Positions 1 to 13,394 of a stretch of 64,000 bases of DNA are shown one piece after another. The DNA is from Chionoecetes opilio (lineage: Eukaryota > Arthropoda > Malacostraca > Decapoda > Majidae). Under the pieces are notes generated by a model. That model saw nothing but the letters and a program-made list of their open reading frames with translations. It ran no database searches and had not been told where the DNA came from. The DNA lies in the NCBI GenBank assembly GCA_016584305.1, contig JACEEZ010005919.1, forward strand, positions 186,001-250,000, written 5' to 3'. Position 1 is the stretch's first letter. The number at the start of each line of letters is the position of its first letter. The position numbers and the translations under genes were made by a program.

Positions 1-133
1 ACTACCTGTCTACTGAGTCCATTCCAATCATTTACCACCCTATTTGTGAACCAGTTCTTTCCTTTTTTTTTTTTAATCGACACTTTTTCAGCTTGAATCC
101 ATTACTTCTTGTTCTACCCTGGATACTAACTGT

Positions 134-447
134 AACAACTTTTCCTACCTCTCCTTTATTAGAACTTTTCCTACCTCTCCTTTATTAGAACTTTTCCTAC
201 CTCTCCTTTATTAGAACTTTTCCTACCTCTCCTTTATTAGAACTTTTCCTACCTCTCCTTTATTAGAACTTTTCCTACCTCTCCTTTATTAGAACTTTTC
301 CTACCTCTCCTTTATTAGAACTTTTACTACCTCCTTTATTAGAACTTTTACTACCTCTCCTTTATTAGAACTTTTCCTACCTCTCCTTTATTAGAACTTT
401 TACTACCTCTCCTTTATTAGAACTTTTCCTACCTCTCCTTTATTATA
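134..447. repeat. 26-bp minisatellite, about 12 copies
   Basis: A pyrimidine-rich unit of 26 bp (core CCTACCTCTCCTTTATTAGA) is repeated about twelve times with few changes. One copy near 330 lacks part of the CTCTCC block and some have CTAC in place of CCTAC. The flanks (1-130 and 450-540) look like an interspersed repeat, so the array probably expanded inside an older element. No coding function is suggested. Confidence 0.9.
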
Positions 448-3265
448 TCCCTTTATCCACTTAAAAACTTATATCAGATCGCCCCTCACTCTGCGTCTCT
501 CGAGTGAGTGTAAATTTAATAGCTTCAATCTCTAACATATTATAACAATTTAAATGAACCCATATTTATATATTATTATTTTTTTTTATAACATATTCGA
601 TACTAAAGTCCACATTGTTTCCACGACTGTTGTAATTTTAAAAAAATCTAAGGCATCAGGTCCATAAAGAGTCTCGGCTCAATGGACTGCGGCTTGTATA
701 TAATTATTAATGTATAATCAACTTTATGTATGTTATGTTAAGCCTAATAAACAATCAATCAATCAATCAATCAATCTGAGTGAAAATTGGCAGTGGTGCA
801 CTCAGGTGATGGATAAAGAGAGTTGACAATTAGGTTTCTTTGTGAATGTCGACTGTTGGCTCAAGACTGTTTACACGAAGCCTCTGTGTCGAGGAAGCAA
901 GTTGACGTCATGCAAATAATGAGGATATCATGCCTGTGATCTTATATTGCATATCTGGGTATGCCGTAACCTAATATTCTTCCTTCAATTGCAGTTCCCG
1001 TGATAATCAAAACAACCTCGTCGTAGAGGATCTGCTTCTACACCACCACCATTTCTGCCACAACCTCCTCGGGCTTCTACTGCTTCTTTAGCTTTAATAA
1101 CATGGTTGCTAACTTGTTACCATTACTACTACTACTACCGAATCAAGAGCGGGGTCTTCCTGCCCTCGGAAACTGACTAGTCTCATGGCTCCTCTCCAAA
1201 TACATCGGCACGTGAGTCCGCTTTCCTATTGAATGTTTGTGGAGTTTCATGGCCGTTCATTCAGGCTCCTTAAAAGTGTGTTTGTCGGGCAGCCTCACAC
1301 CAACACCATCATCTCATCGGCACCTCAGGGAAGATGGCACCATTCTTTTTTTTACCCCTTCTTGGTTGGCTACGTTTGCCAGCCATCCCTCCCCTTCCCC
1401 CTCACATATCTTTCCCCTCCACATATCTTTCCCCTGAGGCGCCATCTGAAGTATCTCGTCATCAAAGTTTTGTTGAAGTAATCTCTGTGATGACGATTCA
1501 ACACGGGTGATCTCGTCCCCATAAAAAGTGTGTCTTCATTAGTGTTCAAGACCTGTCGGAGAAGGAATTCATGTGGGAAGGAGGTGTGTCGGCCTCCATA
1601 AGCTTTCCCCCAAAGGGTTAAACAGACCAAGGCTCTGGGGTGCATTAAGAACATAAGAAAATAAGGAAGCTACAAGAGGCTTCGACTGCAAGAGTATTTG
1701 GTGCCTGGTGCGTATCAGTTTTGCAGGATAGAAGTGAAGTAGCCTAGTAACTGGTGCAACAGCCAGTCTACAGTGCTGTCTATCCTGCAGTCATTTCCAG
1801 GTTCAGGTACTGTACTATAAAACATGAGATCACGTTGCAACTCTGTGAAGTGAGTGGCTTTGGCCTTCCTTCACTCCTATGGTAATGTATGAGTTGGTGT
1901 CTTGCACATAACTGTCCTTAATTGTACCTTGTGGATTTTTTACATTTTTTTATGTTGAATATATATTTGAAAATGCACACTGATAAATGAAGGGCGAGAA
2001 ACTGTCTCATAGGAACACAAGTATAGACTGTTTCCTGTAGCGTGACTTAATTGCCAATATTTTTGTTCTTGCTTCAGAAAATTATTACTTGATTTCCCAG
2101 TAATAAAGATGCATTCTATTCAGTTAATGTTCAAGAAAATAAACTTTGGATGACACTTTTTGCTTGAACTGAGAACTTCATTCCATCTGCATCATGGGAT
2201 ATTTTTTTAACTTCAATTAAAATCACACTACAGTATTGATATTATGTGTATAACTGTGTCCTGGTGTTGCCGCAGGTGCACACTGTTGCCGGGGTGTGCG
2301 TGCAAAGCCTCCCCCATGGCTTCAACCAATCATGACTAGTTTTATTTGTCATGTATGAGCGATCTCACAATTCTTTTATGGATCACACAGGCAAGATAAC
2401 GGTTGCACTATGTAAAAAAAAGACCTTTAATTCATTTGCAGGTCAAGTTTCTAAGATTTATTTAAAAAAAATTGTATCTTTCATGCTGGGAATACAGTAT
2501 TTCATGATGATAGGTCGAGGGAGCCGTGAAAAGGTTACCCTCCCAGTGTAGCGATGATGTCATTTATTGTGTGCAGTGATAATAAGCAATGGTATGTTAT
2601 AGTCATTATTAGTTTAAGATCACCCCCCTCAGTACACACATTGATATGCATTAAGTAACAGAGCTGTGATTCAAAACCTGAGTCAATCCTTTTTTACTGA
2701 AGAATGAAGCTGTGGAAGCCTTTGTATAAAATGTTCATGAAGCAAGTGGCGTCGCAGCGTGTCGGGAAGGTGTCGCCTGTTCCTTAGTGTGTACGTGAGT
2801 GTGTGTGTGCTGGGGGTCAGTTCTGGTCAGTTGGGTTGTGCGCAATGCATGGTTCAGGTATAGCAAGTCCCCCAGACATGCCGAGTTAGGATGAACATAT
2901 TTCTATGCATCTAAAATCTAAAGGACCATCATAAGATACCAATGAAATGTTCTACAAAGGTAAATTATGTGACAGCAAGAGATAATTGCCTTCCTTTATT
3001 CGTTAAAAATGGTGGATAAAAAACACCCACTTTCCACATTTTGAAGAACGGAACTTGGAGAAGAGGTGGAGCTTGTTAAGGTGTTGTGATGCACTGTGCT
3101 GGTAATGGCTGTCAGTGATGCAGCTAATGAGGCCTCATCATTGTTACTCATCTAGTGCATCTGTTTTACCATGCCCACATTAAAAAGGTGATTGAAGAAT
3201 TCCCTCCGAGCGAGATACCATATATCTCTGCTAGGGTGACAAGAGAGCGCTACCCTCACCGGGTA
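448..3265. other. Non-coding stretch, no gene recognised
   Basis: This is AT-rich sequence with short simple repeats (CAAT repeats near 750-776). A short interspersed-repeat fragment with the core ACATAAGAAAATAAGGAAGC sits at 1649-1680. The small open frames here have no recognisable domain, no long codon-biased stretch and no convincing exon boundaries. An AG-preceded pyrimidine tract near 990 could mimic an acceptor, but no protein match is apparent. Confidence 0.5.
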
Positions 3266-3267
3266 GG

Positions 3268-3636
3268 GGAGGTGGTAGCAGAGTGGTTAGCGTCTCTGAG
3301 TGGCGTGCTCGGTAACCCGAGTTTGATCCCCGATTCGGGCCAAAATTCACTTTAAATCTTTCTGCAATCTTCGAGTGGTCTAAGAACACCCACATGCTGC
3401 CCATTAACTCTACCTTCGATTGCGAGTGCATCGGAGGACACAGGGGGGCGGCATGAGCCTCAAGTCACGGGCGTCACTATAAAAATCCTGCCTGCGCCAC
3501 CACGGGCGAGGACCAACCATCACAGTCCTCAAGTGAACCTCCAGGGCCTGCCATCCCACCCCTGGAGGTCACTGCCTACAGGCGCTATAGGCACAGATGT
3601 AACAAAACAAAAATAAATACAATAAATAAATAAAGG
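3268..3636 (+). mobile_element. tRNA-derived SINE, full-length-like copy
   Basis: The head carries a Pol III A box (TAGCAGAGTGG, about 3275) and a B-box-like GTTTGATCCC (about 3320) with tRNA-like spacing. A unique body follows, and the copy ends in an A-rich AATAAA-type tail near 3605-3636. The body's 3' part (CCTACAGGCGCTATAGGCAC) recurs at 14920 and, shortened, near 26300, which supports an interspersed family. tRNA-derived SINEs are non-autonomous and rely on a partner LINE. Confidence 0.8.
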
Positions 3637-4009
3637 TGGCTGCCAGGATAGCGGTGGGAGCTGACCACCACACAGCCACGAGCCAAGCACTCTACGACCC
3701 AGTCACCCGACCCTGATGGTCTCCATTGTACACTCAAACCTGTAGGCTTTTGTGTTTTCAAGCAGAACATCTTGTTATATTAAGATTCACTTGAGTTCTG
3801 TTTCTTAAGTGATTAATTCTGTTCATGATGTAAGAGGTGGCACATGTGGGGGACTGGCTGTGCCAGGGATTGTGAAAGATTTAGTCAGTTACACAAGATT
3901 GTTTGTATATTTTGCTTGCTTGATGGCTCATGATTTTCCTCAAGTTTTCATATTTATATTTTATTTTTCTATACTTGTACCTAGCTTAATGTGTAGGTGT
4001 TCATCACAC

Positions 4010-4016
4010 ACGCACA

Positions 4017-4053
<37 letters not shown>
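4010..4053. repeat. (CA)n microsatellite
   Basis: An uninterrupted run of CA dinucleotides. It produces a spurious Thr-His peptide in translation and is not coding. Confidence 0.95.
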
Positions 4054-4059
<6 letters not shown>

Positions 4060-4587
4060 CAACACACACACTAGTCTGTATTATCTCAACATTTTCTTGT
4101 GGTTAACTAACAGAGCCTCTAGTGTAAGTTACTTTACGGTTCATAACAAGGTACACTCAAACTGTTGTCATGATGTGGTGTCCTTATGGGAATGTTTCCT
4201 GTTGAGGAAATGTTTATGATGAATAGTGTCTTTTTGGATGATCTGTCCCATACATCAGAACTGAATCCAAAGGCTTTGGTAAACACCGAGTAGTTACCAG
4301 TGCAGGACTGTTCCTCAGAGGCTTCGAAGGACCGTATGACAGCAAATCCGCCGCAACAACACACAACAACTCAGGAAGGCCACTTTACGTACAAAACAAC
4401 GTTCACGCAGATACTCGAGGTGGTGCCGTTCAGGCACCCGATGGTATTACCATAAATGGTAGAAGGAACTTACGTATGAAAATTATTAGATAAGTGTTTT
4501 GGATGTACTGTCAAACAAAGCTAATGTTTTAATAATTTGCATAGAATAGTTATACGAACATATCTTGAAAGATGTAATCAATGAATG

Positions 4588-7500
4588 GCACTGTGAACAA
4601 AACTATTAACACAACCAAAGTAATGAACAAAACTATTAATACAACCAAAGTAATGAACAAAACTATTAACACAACCAAAGTAATGAACAAAACTATTAAC
4701 ACAACCAAAGTAATGAACAAAACTATTAATACAACCAAAGTAATGAACAAAACTATTAATACAACCAAAGTAATGAACAAAACTATTAATCACAACCAAA
4801 GTAATGAACAAAACTATTAATACAACCAAAGTAATGAACAAAACTATTAATACAACCAAAGTAATGAACAAAACTATTAATACAACCAAAGTAATCAACA
4901 AAACTATTAATACAACCAAAGTAATCAACAAAACTATTAATACAACCAAAGTAATGAACAAAACTATTAATACAACCAAAGTAATGAACAAAACTATTAA
5001 TACAACCAAAGTAATGAACAAAACTATTAATACAACCAAAGTAATGAACAAAACTATTAATACAACCAAAGTAATCAACAAAACTATTAATACAACCAAA
5101 GTAATGAACAAAACTATTAATACAACCAAAGTAATGAACAAAACTATTAATACAACCAAAGTAATCAACAAAACTATTAATACAACCAAAGTAATGAACA
5201 AAACTATTAATACAACCAAAGTAATGAACAAAACTATTAATACAACCAAAGTAATGAACAAAACTATTAATACAACCAAAGTAATGAACAAAACTATTAA
5301 TACAACCAAAGTAATGAACAAAACTATTAATACAACCAAAGTAATGAACAAAACTATTAATACAACCAAAGTAATGAACAAAACTATTAATACAACCAAA
5401 GTAATGAACAAAACTATTAATACAACCAAAGTAATGAACAAAACTATTAATACAACCAAAGTATAACAAACTATTAAACAACAAGTATACAAACTTAATA
5501 CAACCAAAGTAATGAACAAAACTATTAATACAACCAAAGTAATGAACAAAACTATTAATACAACCAAAGTAATGAACAAAACTATTAATACAACCAAAGT
5601 AATCAACAAAACTATTAATACAACCAAAGTAATGAACAAAACTATTAATACAACCAAAGTAATGAACAAAACTATTAATACAACCAAAGTAATGAACAAA
5701 ACTATTAATACAACCAAAGTAATCAACAAAACTATTAATACAACCAAAGTAATAACAAAACTATTAATACAAACCAAAGTAATAACAAAACTATTAATAC
5801 AACCAAAGTAATCAACAAAACTATTAATACAACCAAAGTAATGAACAAAACTATTAATACAACCAAAGTAATCAACAAAACTATTAATACAACCAAAGTA
5901 ATCAACAAAACTATTAATACAACCAAAGTAATGAACAAAACTATTAATACAACCAAAGTAATCAACAAAACTATTAATACAACCAAAGTAATGAACAAAA
6001 CTATTAATACAACCAAAGTAATGAACAAAACTATTAATACAACCAAAGTAATCAACAAAACTATTAATACAACCAAAGTAATGAACAAAACTATTAATAC
6101 AACCAAAGTAATGAACAAAACTATTAATACAACCAAAGTAATGAACAAAACTATTAATACAACCAAAGTAATGAACAAAACTATTAATACAACCAAAGTA
6201 ATGAACAAAACTATTAATACAACCAAAGTAATGAACAAAACTATTAATACAACCAAAGTAATGAACAAAACTATTAATACAACCAAAGTAATCAACAAAA
6301 CTATTAATACAACCAAAGTAATGAACAAAACTATTAATACAACCAAAGTAATGAACAAAACTATTAATACAACCAAAGTAATCAACAAAACTATTAATAC
6401 AACCAAAGTAATGAACAAAACTATTAATACAACCAAAGTAATCAACAAAACTATTAATACAACCAAAGTAATCAACAAAACTATTAATACAACCAAAGTA
6501 ATGAACAAAACTATTAATACAACCAAAGTAACACAAATATTAATACACCAAAATGAACAAAACTATTAATACAACCAAAGTAATGAACAAAACTATTAAT
6601 ACAACCAAAGTAATCAACAAAACTATTAATACAACCAAAGTAATGAACAAAACTATTAATACAACCAAAGTAATGAACAAAACTATTAATACAACCAAAG
6701 TAATGAACAAAACTATTAATACAACCAAAGTAATGAACAAAACTATTAATACAACCAAAGTAATCAACAAAACTATTAATACAACCAAAGTAATGAACAA
6801 AACTATTAATACAACCAAAGTAATGAACAAAACTATTAATACAACCAAAGTAATCAACAAAACTATTAATACAACCAAAGTAATGAACAAAACTATTAAT
6901 ACAACCAAAGTAATCAACAAAACTATTAATACAACCAAAGTAATCAACAAAACTATTAATACAACCAAAGTAATGAACAAAACTATTAATACAACCAAAG
7001 TAATGAACAAAACTATTAATACAACCAAAGTAATGAACAAAACTATTAATACAACCAAAGTAATCAACAAAACTATTATACAACCAAAGTAATCAACAAA
7101 ACTATTAATACAACCAAAGTAATGAACAAAACTATTAATACAACCAAAGTAATCAACAAAACTATTAATACAACCAAAGTAATCAACAAAACTATTAATA
7201 CAACCAAAGTAATGAACAAAACTATTAATACAACCAAAGTAATCAACAAAACTATTAATACAACCAAAGTAATGAACAAAACTATTAATACAACCAAAGT
7301 AATCAACAAAACTATTAATACAACCAAAGTAATGAACAAAACTATTAATACAACCAAAGTAATGAACAAAACTATTAATACAACCAAAGTAATGAACAAA
7401 ACTATTAATACAACCAAAGTAATGAACAAAACTATTAATACAACCAAAGTAATGAACAAAACTATTAATACAACCAAAGTAATGAACAAAACTATTAATA

Positions 7501-10402
7501 CAACCAAAGTAATCAACAAAACTATTAATACAACCAAAGTAATCAACAAAACTATTAATACAACCAAAGTAATCAACAAAACTATTAATACAACCAAAGT
7601 AATGAACAAAACTATTAATACAACCAAAGTAATGAACAAAACTATTAATACAACCAAAGTAATGAACAAAACTATTAATACAACCAAAGTAATGAACAAA
7701 ACTATTAATACAACCAAAGTAATGAACAAAACTATTAATACAACCAAAGTAATGAACAAAACTATTAATACAACCAAAGTAATGAACAAAACTATTAATA
7801 CAACCAAAGTAATCAACAAAACTATTAATACAACCAAAGTAATGAACAAAACTATTAATACAACCAAAGTAATGAACAAAACTATTAATACAACCAAAGT
7901 AATGAACAAAACTATTAATACAACCAAAGTAATCAACAAAACTATTAATACAACCAAAGTAATGAACAAAACTATTAATACAACCAAAGTAATGAACAAA
8001 ACTATTAATACAACCAAAGTAATGAACAAAACTATTAATACAACCAAAGTAATCAACAAAACTATTAATACAACCAAAGTAATGAACAAAACTATTAATA
8101 CAACCAAAGTAATGAACAAAACTATTAATACAACCAAAGTAATCAACAAAACTATTAATACAACCAAAGTAATGAACAAAACTATTAATACAACCAAAGT
8201 AATGAACAAAACTATTAATACAACCAAAGTAATCAACAAAACTATTAATACAACCAAAGTAATGAACAAAACTATTAATACAACCAAAGTAATGAACAAA
8301 ACTATTAATACAACCAAAGTAATGAACAAAACTATTAATACAACCAAAGTAATGAACAAAACTATTAATACAACCAAAGTAATCAACAAAACTATTAATA
8401 CAACCAAAGTAATGAACAAAACTATTAATACAACCAAAGTAATGAACAAAACTATTAATACAACCAAAGTAATCAACAAAACTATTAATACAACCAAAGT
8501 AATGAACAAAACTATTAATACAACCAAAGTAATCAACAAAACTATTAATACAACCAAAGTAATCAACAAAACTATTAATACAACCAAAGTAATGAACAAA
8601 ACTATTAATACAACCAAAGTAATGAACAAAACTATTAATACAACCAAAGTAATGAACAAAACTATTAATACAACCAAAGTAATCAACAAAACTATTAATA
8701 CAACCAAAGTAATCAACAAAACTATTAATACAACCAAAGTAATGAACAAAACTATTAATACAACCAAAGTAATCAACAAAACTATTAATACAACCAAAGT
8801 AATCAACAAAACTATTAATACAACCAAAGTAATGAACAAAACTATTAATACAACCAAAGTAATCAACAAAACTATTAATACAACCAAAGTAATGAACAAA
8901 ACTATTAATACAACCAAAGTAATCAACAAAACTATTAATACAACCAAAGTAATGAACAAAACTATTAATACAACCAAAGTAATGAACAAAACTATTAATA
9001 CAACCAAAGTAATCAACAAAACTATTAATACAACCAAAGTAATCAACAAAACTATTAATACAACCAAAGTAATGAACAAAACTATTAATACAACCAAAGT
9101 AATGAACAAAACTATTAATACAACCAAAGTAATCAACAAAACTATTAATACAACCAAAGTAATCAACAAAACTATTAATACAACCAAAGTAATGAACAAA
9201 ACTATTAATACAACCAAAGTAATCAACAAAACTATTAATACAACCAAAGTAATGAACAAAACTATTAATACAACCAAAGTAATCAACAAAACTATTAATA
9301 CAACCAAAGTAATGAACAAAACTATTAATACAACCAAAGTAATCAACAAAACTATTAATACAACCAAAGTAATGAACAAAACTATTAATACAACCAAAGT
9401 AATGAACAAAACTATTAATACAACCAAAGTAATGAACAAAACTATTAATACAACCAAAGTAATCACAAAACTATTAATACAACCAAAGTAATCAACAAAA
9501 CTATTAATACAACCAAAGTAATCAACAAAACTATTAATACAACCAAAGTAATGAACAAAACTATTAATACAACCAAAGTAATGAACAAAACTATTAATAC
9601 AACCAAAGTAATGAACAAAACTATTAATACAACCAAAGTAATGAACAAAACTATTAATACAACCAAAGTAATGAACAAAACTATTAATACAACCAAAGTA
9701 ATGAACAAAACTATTAATACAACCAAAGTAATGAACAAAACTATTAATACAACCAAAGTAATGAACAAAACTATTAATACAACCAAAGTAATCAACAAAC
9801 TATTAATACAACCAAAGTAATCAACAAAACTATTAATACAACCAAAGTAATGAACAAAACTATTAATACAACCAAAGTAATGAACAAAACTATTAATACA
9901 ACCAAAGTAATCAACAAAACTATTAATACAACCAAAGTAATCAACAAAACTATTAATACAACCAAAGTAATGAACAAAACTATTAATACAACCAAAGTAA
10001 TGAACAAAACTATTAATACAACCAAAGTAATGAACAAAACTATTAATACAACCAAAGTAATCAACAAAACTATTAATACAACCAAAGTAATCAACAAAAC
10101 TATTAATACAACCAAAGTAATGAACAAAACTATTAATACAACCAAAGTAATGAACAAAACTATTAATACAACCAAAGTAATGAACAAAAAAATTAATACA
10201 ACCAAAGTAATGAACAAAACTATTAATACAACCAAAGTAATCAACAAAACTATTAATACAACCAAAGTAATGAACAAAAAAATTAATACAACCAAAGTAA
10301 TGAACAAAAAAATTAATACAACCAAAGTAATGAACAAAAAAATTAATACAACCAAAGTAATCAACAAAAAAATTAATACAACCAAAGTAATCAACAAAAA
10401 AA
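4588..10402. repeat. 30-bp satellite-like tandem array, about 194 copies
   Basis: The unit is 30 bp and AT-rich (AACAAAACTATTAATACAAC plus CAAAGTAATG). It is nearly identical over 5.8 kb. The main internal variation is a G/C switch (ATGAAC versus ATCAAC) scattered through the array. The left-end units carry TTAACAC instead of TTAATAC. The rightmost units (10186 onward) carry AACAAAAAAATT in place of AACAAAACTATT, so edge units differ from the core. Small indels occur at about 4790, 5462-5500, 5752-5785, 6529-6553, 7077, 9463 and 9798. Because 30 is a multiple of three and the unit has no stop in several frames, long open frames appear on both strands. I read these as artefacts, not genes. Confidence 0.97.
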
Positions 10403-11427
10403 TGCTGGCAGCTGACTCAAGCCCACAAAAGCAGCCCACATTTTATCCCTTTTTATGCAGATATTCAGTGCAAATCCTGAATGGTTTTTGTTTTGTTGTG
10501 AACACTGAACGTCACGTAGCGGGTATGAATCCTATTTCACTACACTGGATGGGTGGACACATTTGTTTGCTGGTTGTTTCGTGCACACATTCACCTATTT
10601 TGTCAGTCCGGGGTGTACAGGGTTATGTGCCTCAGTGTCTTGGTAGAGGCATGGCCAGATAAAACACCTCGAATATTGCCTTCTAGTCTTCGCTACATTA
10701 CAAAAAAAATTGTTTTAAATAGTCTTCAAAAAACAAGAAACGTGTTAAATCAGTAGGTATTGAATTAGTACTTATATTATTGCATACTCTTACTCTTGTA
10801 ATCAAACTGTATGATTTGTATTATGTATAGAAGTCATCATTGAGATATGCATAAAACACAACAGACTGACCTTCGAGTAATAACGGTAAAGACTTAAGAA
10901 TGACTAAATGTATATACTATATACACATAAGGCAAGTCAGGGAGACAGATCAGTCAAAGCAAAGTTCCTCCAACATATCATAACATATGTTGTAAAAATT
11001 GGTACCATTTTGGCTGATATAATTATCTTTAATCAAGGCAGTTTGTTTATTGGCCGAAATGTCATCCTCTTTCCTCTGTCTCTCCGGTATTTGGACGGTA
11101 TTGTTGAAAAGGTGAACTGCATATCTTTTTGATGATAAGAATGGACATGTGCAATGTACTCGCCCACACTGCATATTTGTAATGCTTCTCGCGTGAAATT
11201 GTTTGACGTGGATCATCCCGAGGTAATGATATTTTTTAGTGGTGCTCTTGGCCGGTAATTACTACTATAGTGTTCCTCCTTCAGCCCGGCTCAGAGTCCT
11301 GTTCTCCAAGACCAGTGGTTAAACCTCTCTCTCAGCTCAGGAACTGATGACCTCACTTAACAAAATGTAGCAGCTATCCATTTACTCATTGGTAAATCTC
11401 AATACAGCAGTACATTGTAACATAACC
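10403..11427. other. Unique non-coding sequence right of the array
   Basis: AT-rich sequence with no recognisable gene, RNA or mobile element. Small open frames lack domains. Confidence 0.4.
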
Positions 11428-11790
11428 GCCCGGGTCCCACTATGAGGTTACGGGTTCACCTCAAAGCGAGGGTTGACGAGGTAAAAACACGATCCTGACT
11501 TTTATGGTAACGCGGGCTGACGAGGCCTCGTTCCCGACGTGGCGTGATTTTTGAAAAATTTAAATTGTTGCGTCAACCCACGTCAGTTACCTGGTGAAGT
11601 GATGCGGCAGTGTCGTGGCCATGATGTGGCTCTGTTTTTATCCGACGTGGCTGACGAGGCATTAATGTCGCTGACGTGGCGATCGGGCTGACGTGAGTTG
11701 ACACGAAAAAATTCTCGCATCAACCAGTGTCAGGCAATTGTTTCTACTTGGGTTGACGTGGACCCGTAGCCTCGTGGTGGGACCGGGCTT
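11428..11790 (+). mobile_element. MITE with CCGGGTCCCA-type inverted ends, copy 1
   Basis: The left end (CCCGGGTCCCACTATGAGGT) is the inverted complement of the right end (AGCCTCGTGGTGGGACCGGG) with a few mismatches, giving terminal inverted repeats of about 27 bp. The interior is unusually rich in TGACG/CGTCA motifs in both orientations. There is no transposase. A second copy lies at 28170-28576 in an FKBP15-proximal intron. This is a non-autonomous DNA transposon; the superfamily is undetermined because no clear target duplication is visible. Confidence 0.75.
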
Positions 11791-12912
11791 TATGTGGTAC
11801 ATATAGGTAATGGTTGCAGCCACCAAATATCTAATCAATGATTATCATCCAATCATAAGTTTCGACCGAGTCAGTGATTGTGGCAACTAATAAGCTCTGA
11901 CGCCTGGCTGTGGGTATTCTGTAATCATGTCTTCTCTCCCCCTTGTTTGATATCTATGGAAATGAATGAGTGAGTGAGTGTTTATGGGGCAAAATATTTA
12001 TGATGGCATTGAAATTTTACCCACATTTGTACTTAAAAAAAGTCTACTTATATCTCTCAAAGTGTATGTAAGAAGTTTTGCTTCAGCATACTTTATCGCC
12101 CTAATGCTGAGATCTGGTTCTTCCCGAGACGAGTGTCTGAGGTCCTGTCAACCCTACCGAGCCTCACCTATGATTGTACGGCTGTCTATACTTGGTGATA
12201 ATACAGGGAAAATATGTCATGATTGTTTTGCTTTAACCTTGTGATGTTGTGGTGTGTTGCTGCAGCCCAAAGACTTGCTGCTCAGCCAAGATGGATGAAA
12301 GTGTGTTGTAACAAATACCCCGAAATATTTGGTGCAGAAAACTACACTAATGTGACAAAACTACGGTAAAGTTCTTGAAATTATTATCATAAAATGCAAA
12401 TGTTCAAAACTACATTGGTGATTTGTAAATACTATATCAAAGCTTCCAAATCCTAATTACTGTGTACGCTTCACCTGGTTTGTTGCACTTTTCTGATGAA
12501 TGCCTGACAATTTTCATGATATGCAGATTGCAAATTTAATTCTTTAAAATCGTGGCACAAACAAAAATTTCTCTTGTAAAAACAATATACACAAACAGAT
12601 GAGAAGTACCTGCCACCGTTGGTCTGTGGATGCGGAAATCTTTTGGCGAGACACGGCTTAGTCTTATTTGCTATATTCTGAATCCATCATCTGCTGTGAT
12701 GCTAAGTGCTGCCTCAGGGAATTTGTGACTGCGGGAAAATAAATCAATATTCTTTTTTTAATGATACATTTCCATATGAATAATTACTGCAGCCTAAATA
12801 AAAATGTATGTTTATAAACTCCACAGCATTTTTCTATCAAATTCACAAAGGATTGTCTCTAGCAAATATCATGCGTGCACTGAAGTAGCCGAACTGCAGC
12901 TCTACAAGACAG
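11791..12912. other. Non-coding stretch, nothing recognised
   Basis: AT-rich sequence without a recognisable gene or repeat. A GAGTGAGT run near 11965 is a short simple repeat. Confidence 0.4.
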
Positions 12913-13394
12913 TACAGGTTGAAGTTCCCAAACTCGGCAACCTCGGGACCAGCGCCGAGCCGAGTAATGGAATTTTCCGACTTTTAGAACGTAGATATAT
13001 TAAGGGGAAAAAAGCATGAAAATCACATTAAAAAAATTGAACTTCTTCAAAAAGTCTATTTTCTCAGAAATAGTTAACACATTGTTCTTCCTTTTCTTTT
13101 CACTTCCACCAGTAGGTGTTCCTGGATGTTTGGGAGCCATAATACCAATAACAGACCTGTAGAAGTACACAAAATAACAGTGTACACAACTCGAGTCACA
13201 ACACCACTGAACAATAACAACAAACAAATCGGCGGGAGAAACCAAGCGGCCTAGTGTGGTGGCACCCAGCGGCCGACCCGGCAACTACGCGCCGGGTTTT
13301 GGGTGTTCTGCCGGTTTTGGAAAATCCGGAACCATAGCAGAGTTTTGGGTGTTGCAGAGTCTTGGGATGCCGAGTTTGGGAACTTCAACCTGTA
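12913..13394 (-). mobile_element. Tigger/pogo-like element remnant with TA duplication, copy 1
   Basis: Perfect 25-bp terminal inverted repeats (starting CAGGTTGAAGTTCCCAAACT) bound 12915-13392, flanked on both sides by TA. This is the target duplication of Tc1/mariner/pogo elements. On the minus strand the interior encodes a short start (MAPKHPGTPTG, then a Lys/Arg-rich NVLTISEKIDFLKK). It resembles the N-terminal CENP-B/Tigger-type helix-turn-helix. The transposase is cut off after about 40 residues, so this is an internally deleted, non-autonomous copy. A related copy lies at 23721-24121. Confidence 0.85.

Noticed and set aside
4588..10402. CRISPR array
   Set aside because: The units are directly adjacent with no variable spacers, in a clearly eukaryotic context.
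4578..10662. Very long open reading frames on both strands
   Set aside because: All derive from the stop-free 30-bp tandem unit; the products are perfect decapeptide repeats that exist equally on both strands, with no upstream or downstream gene context.
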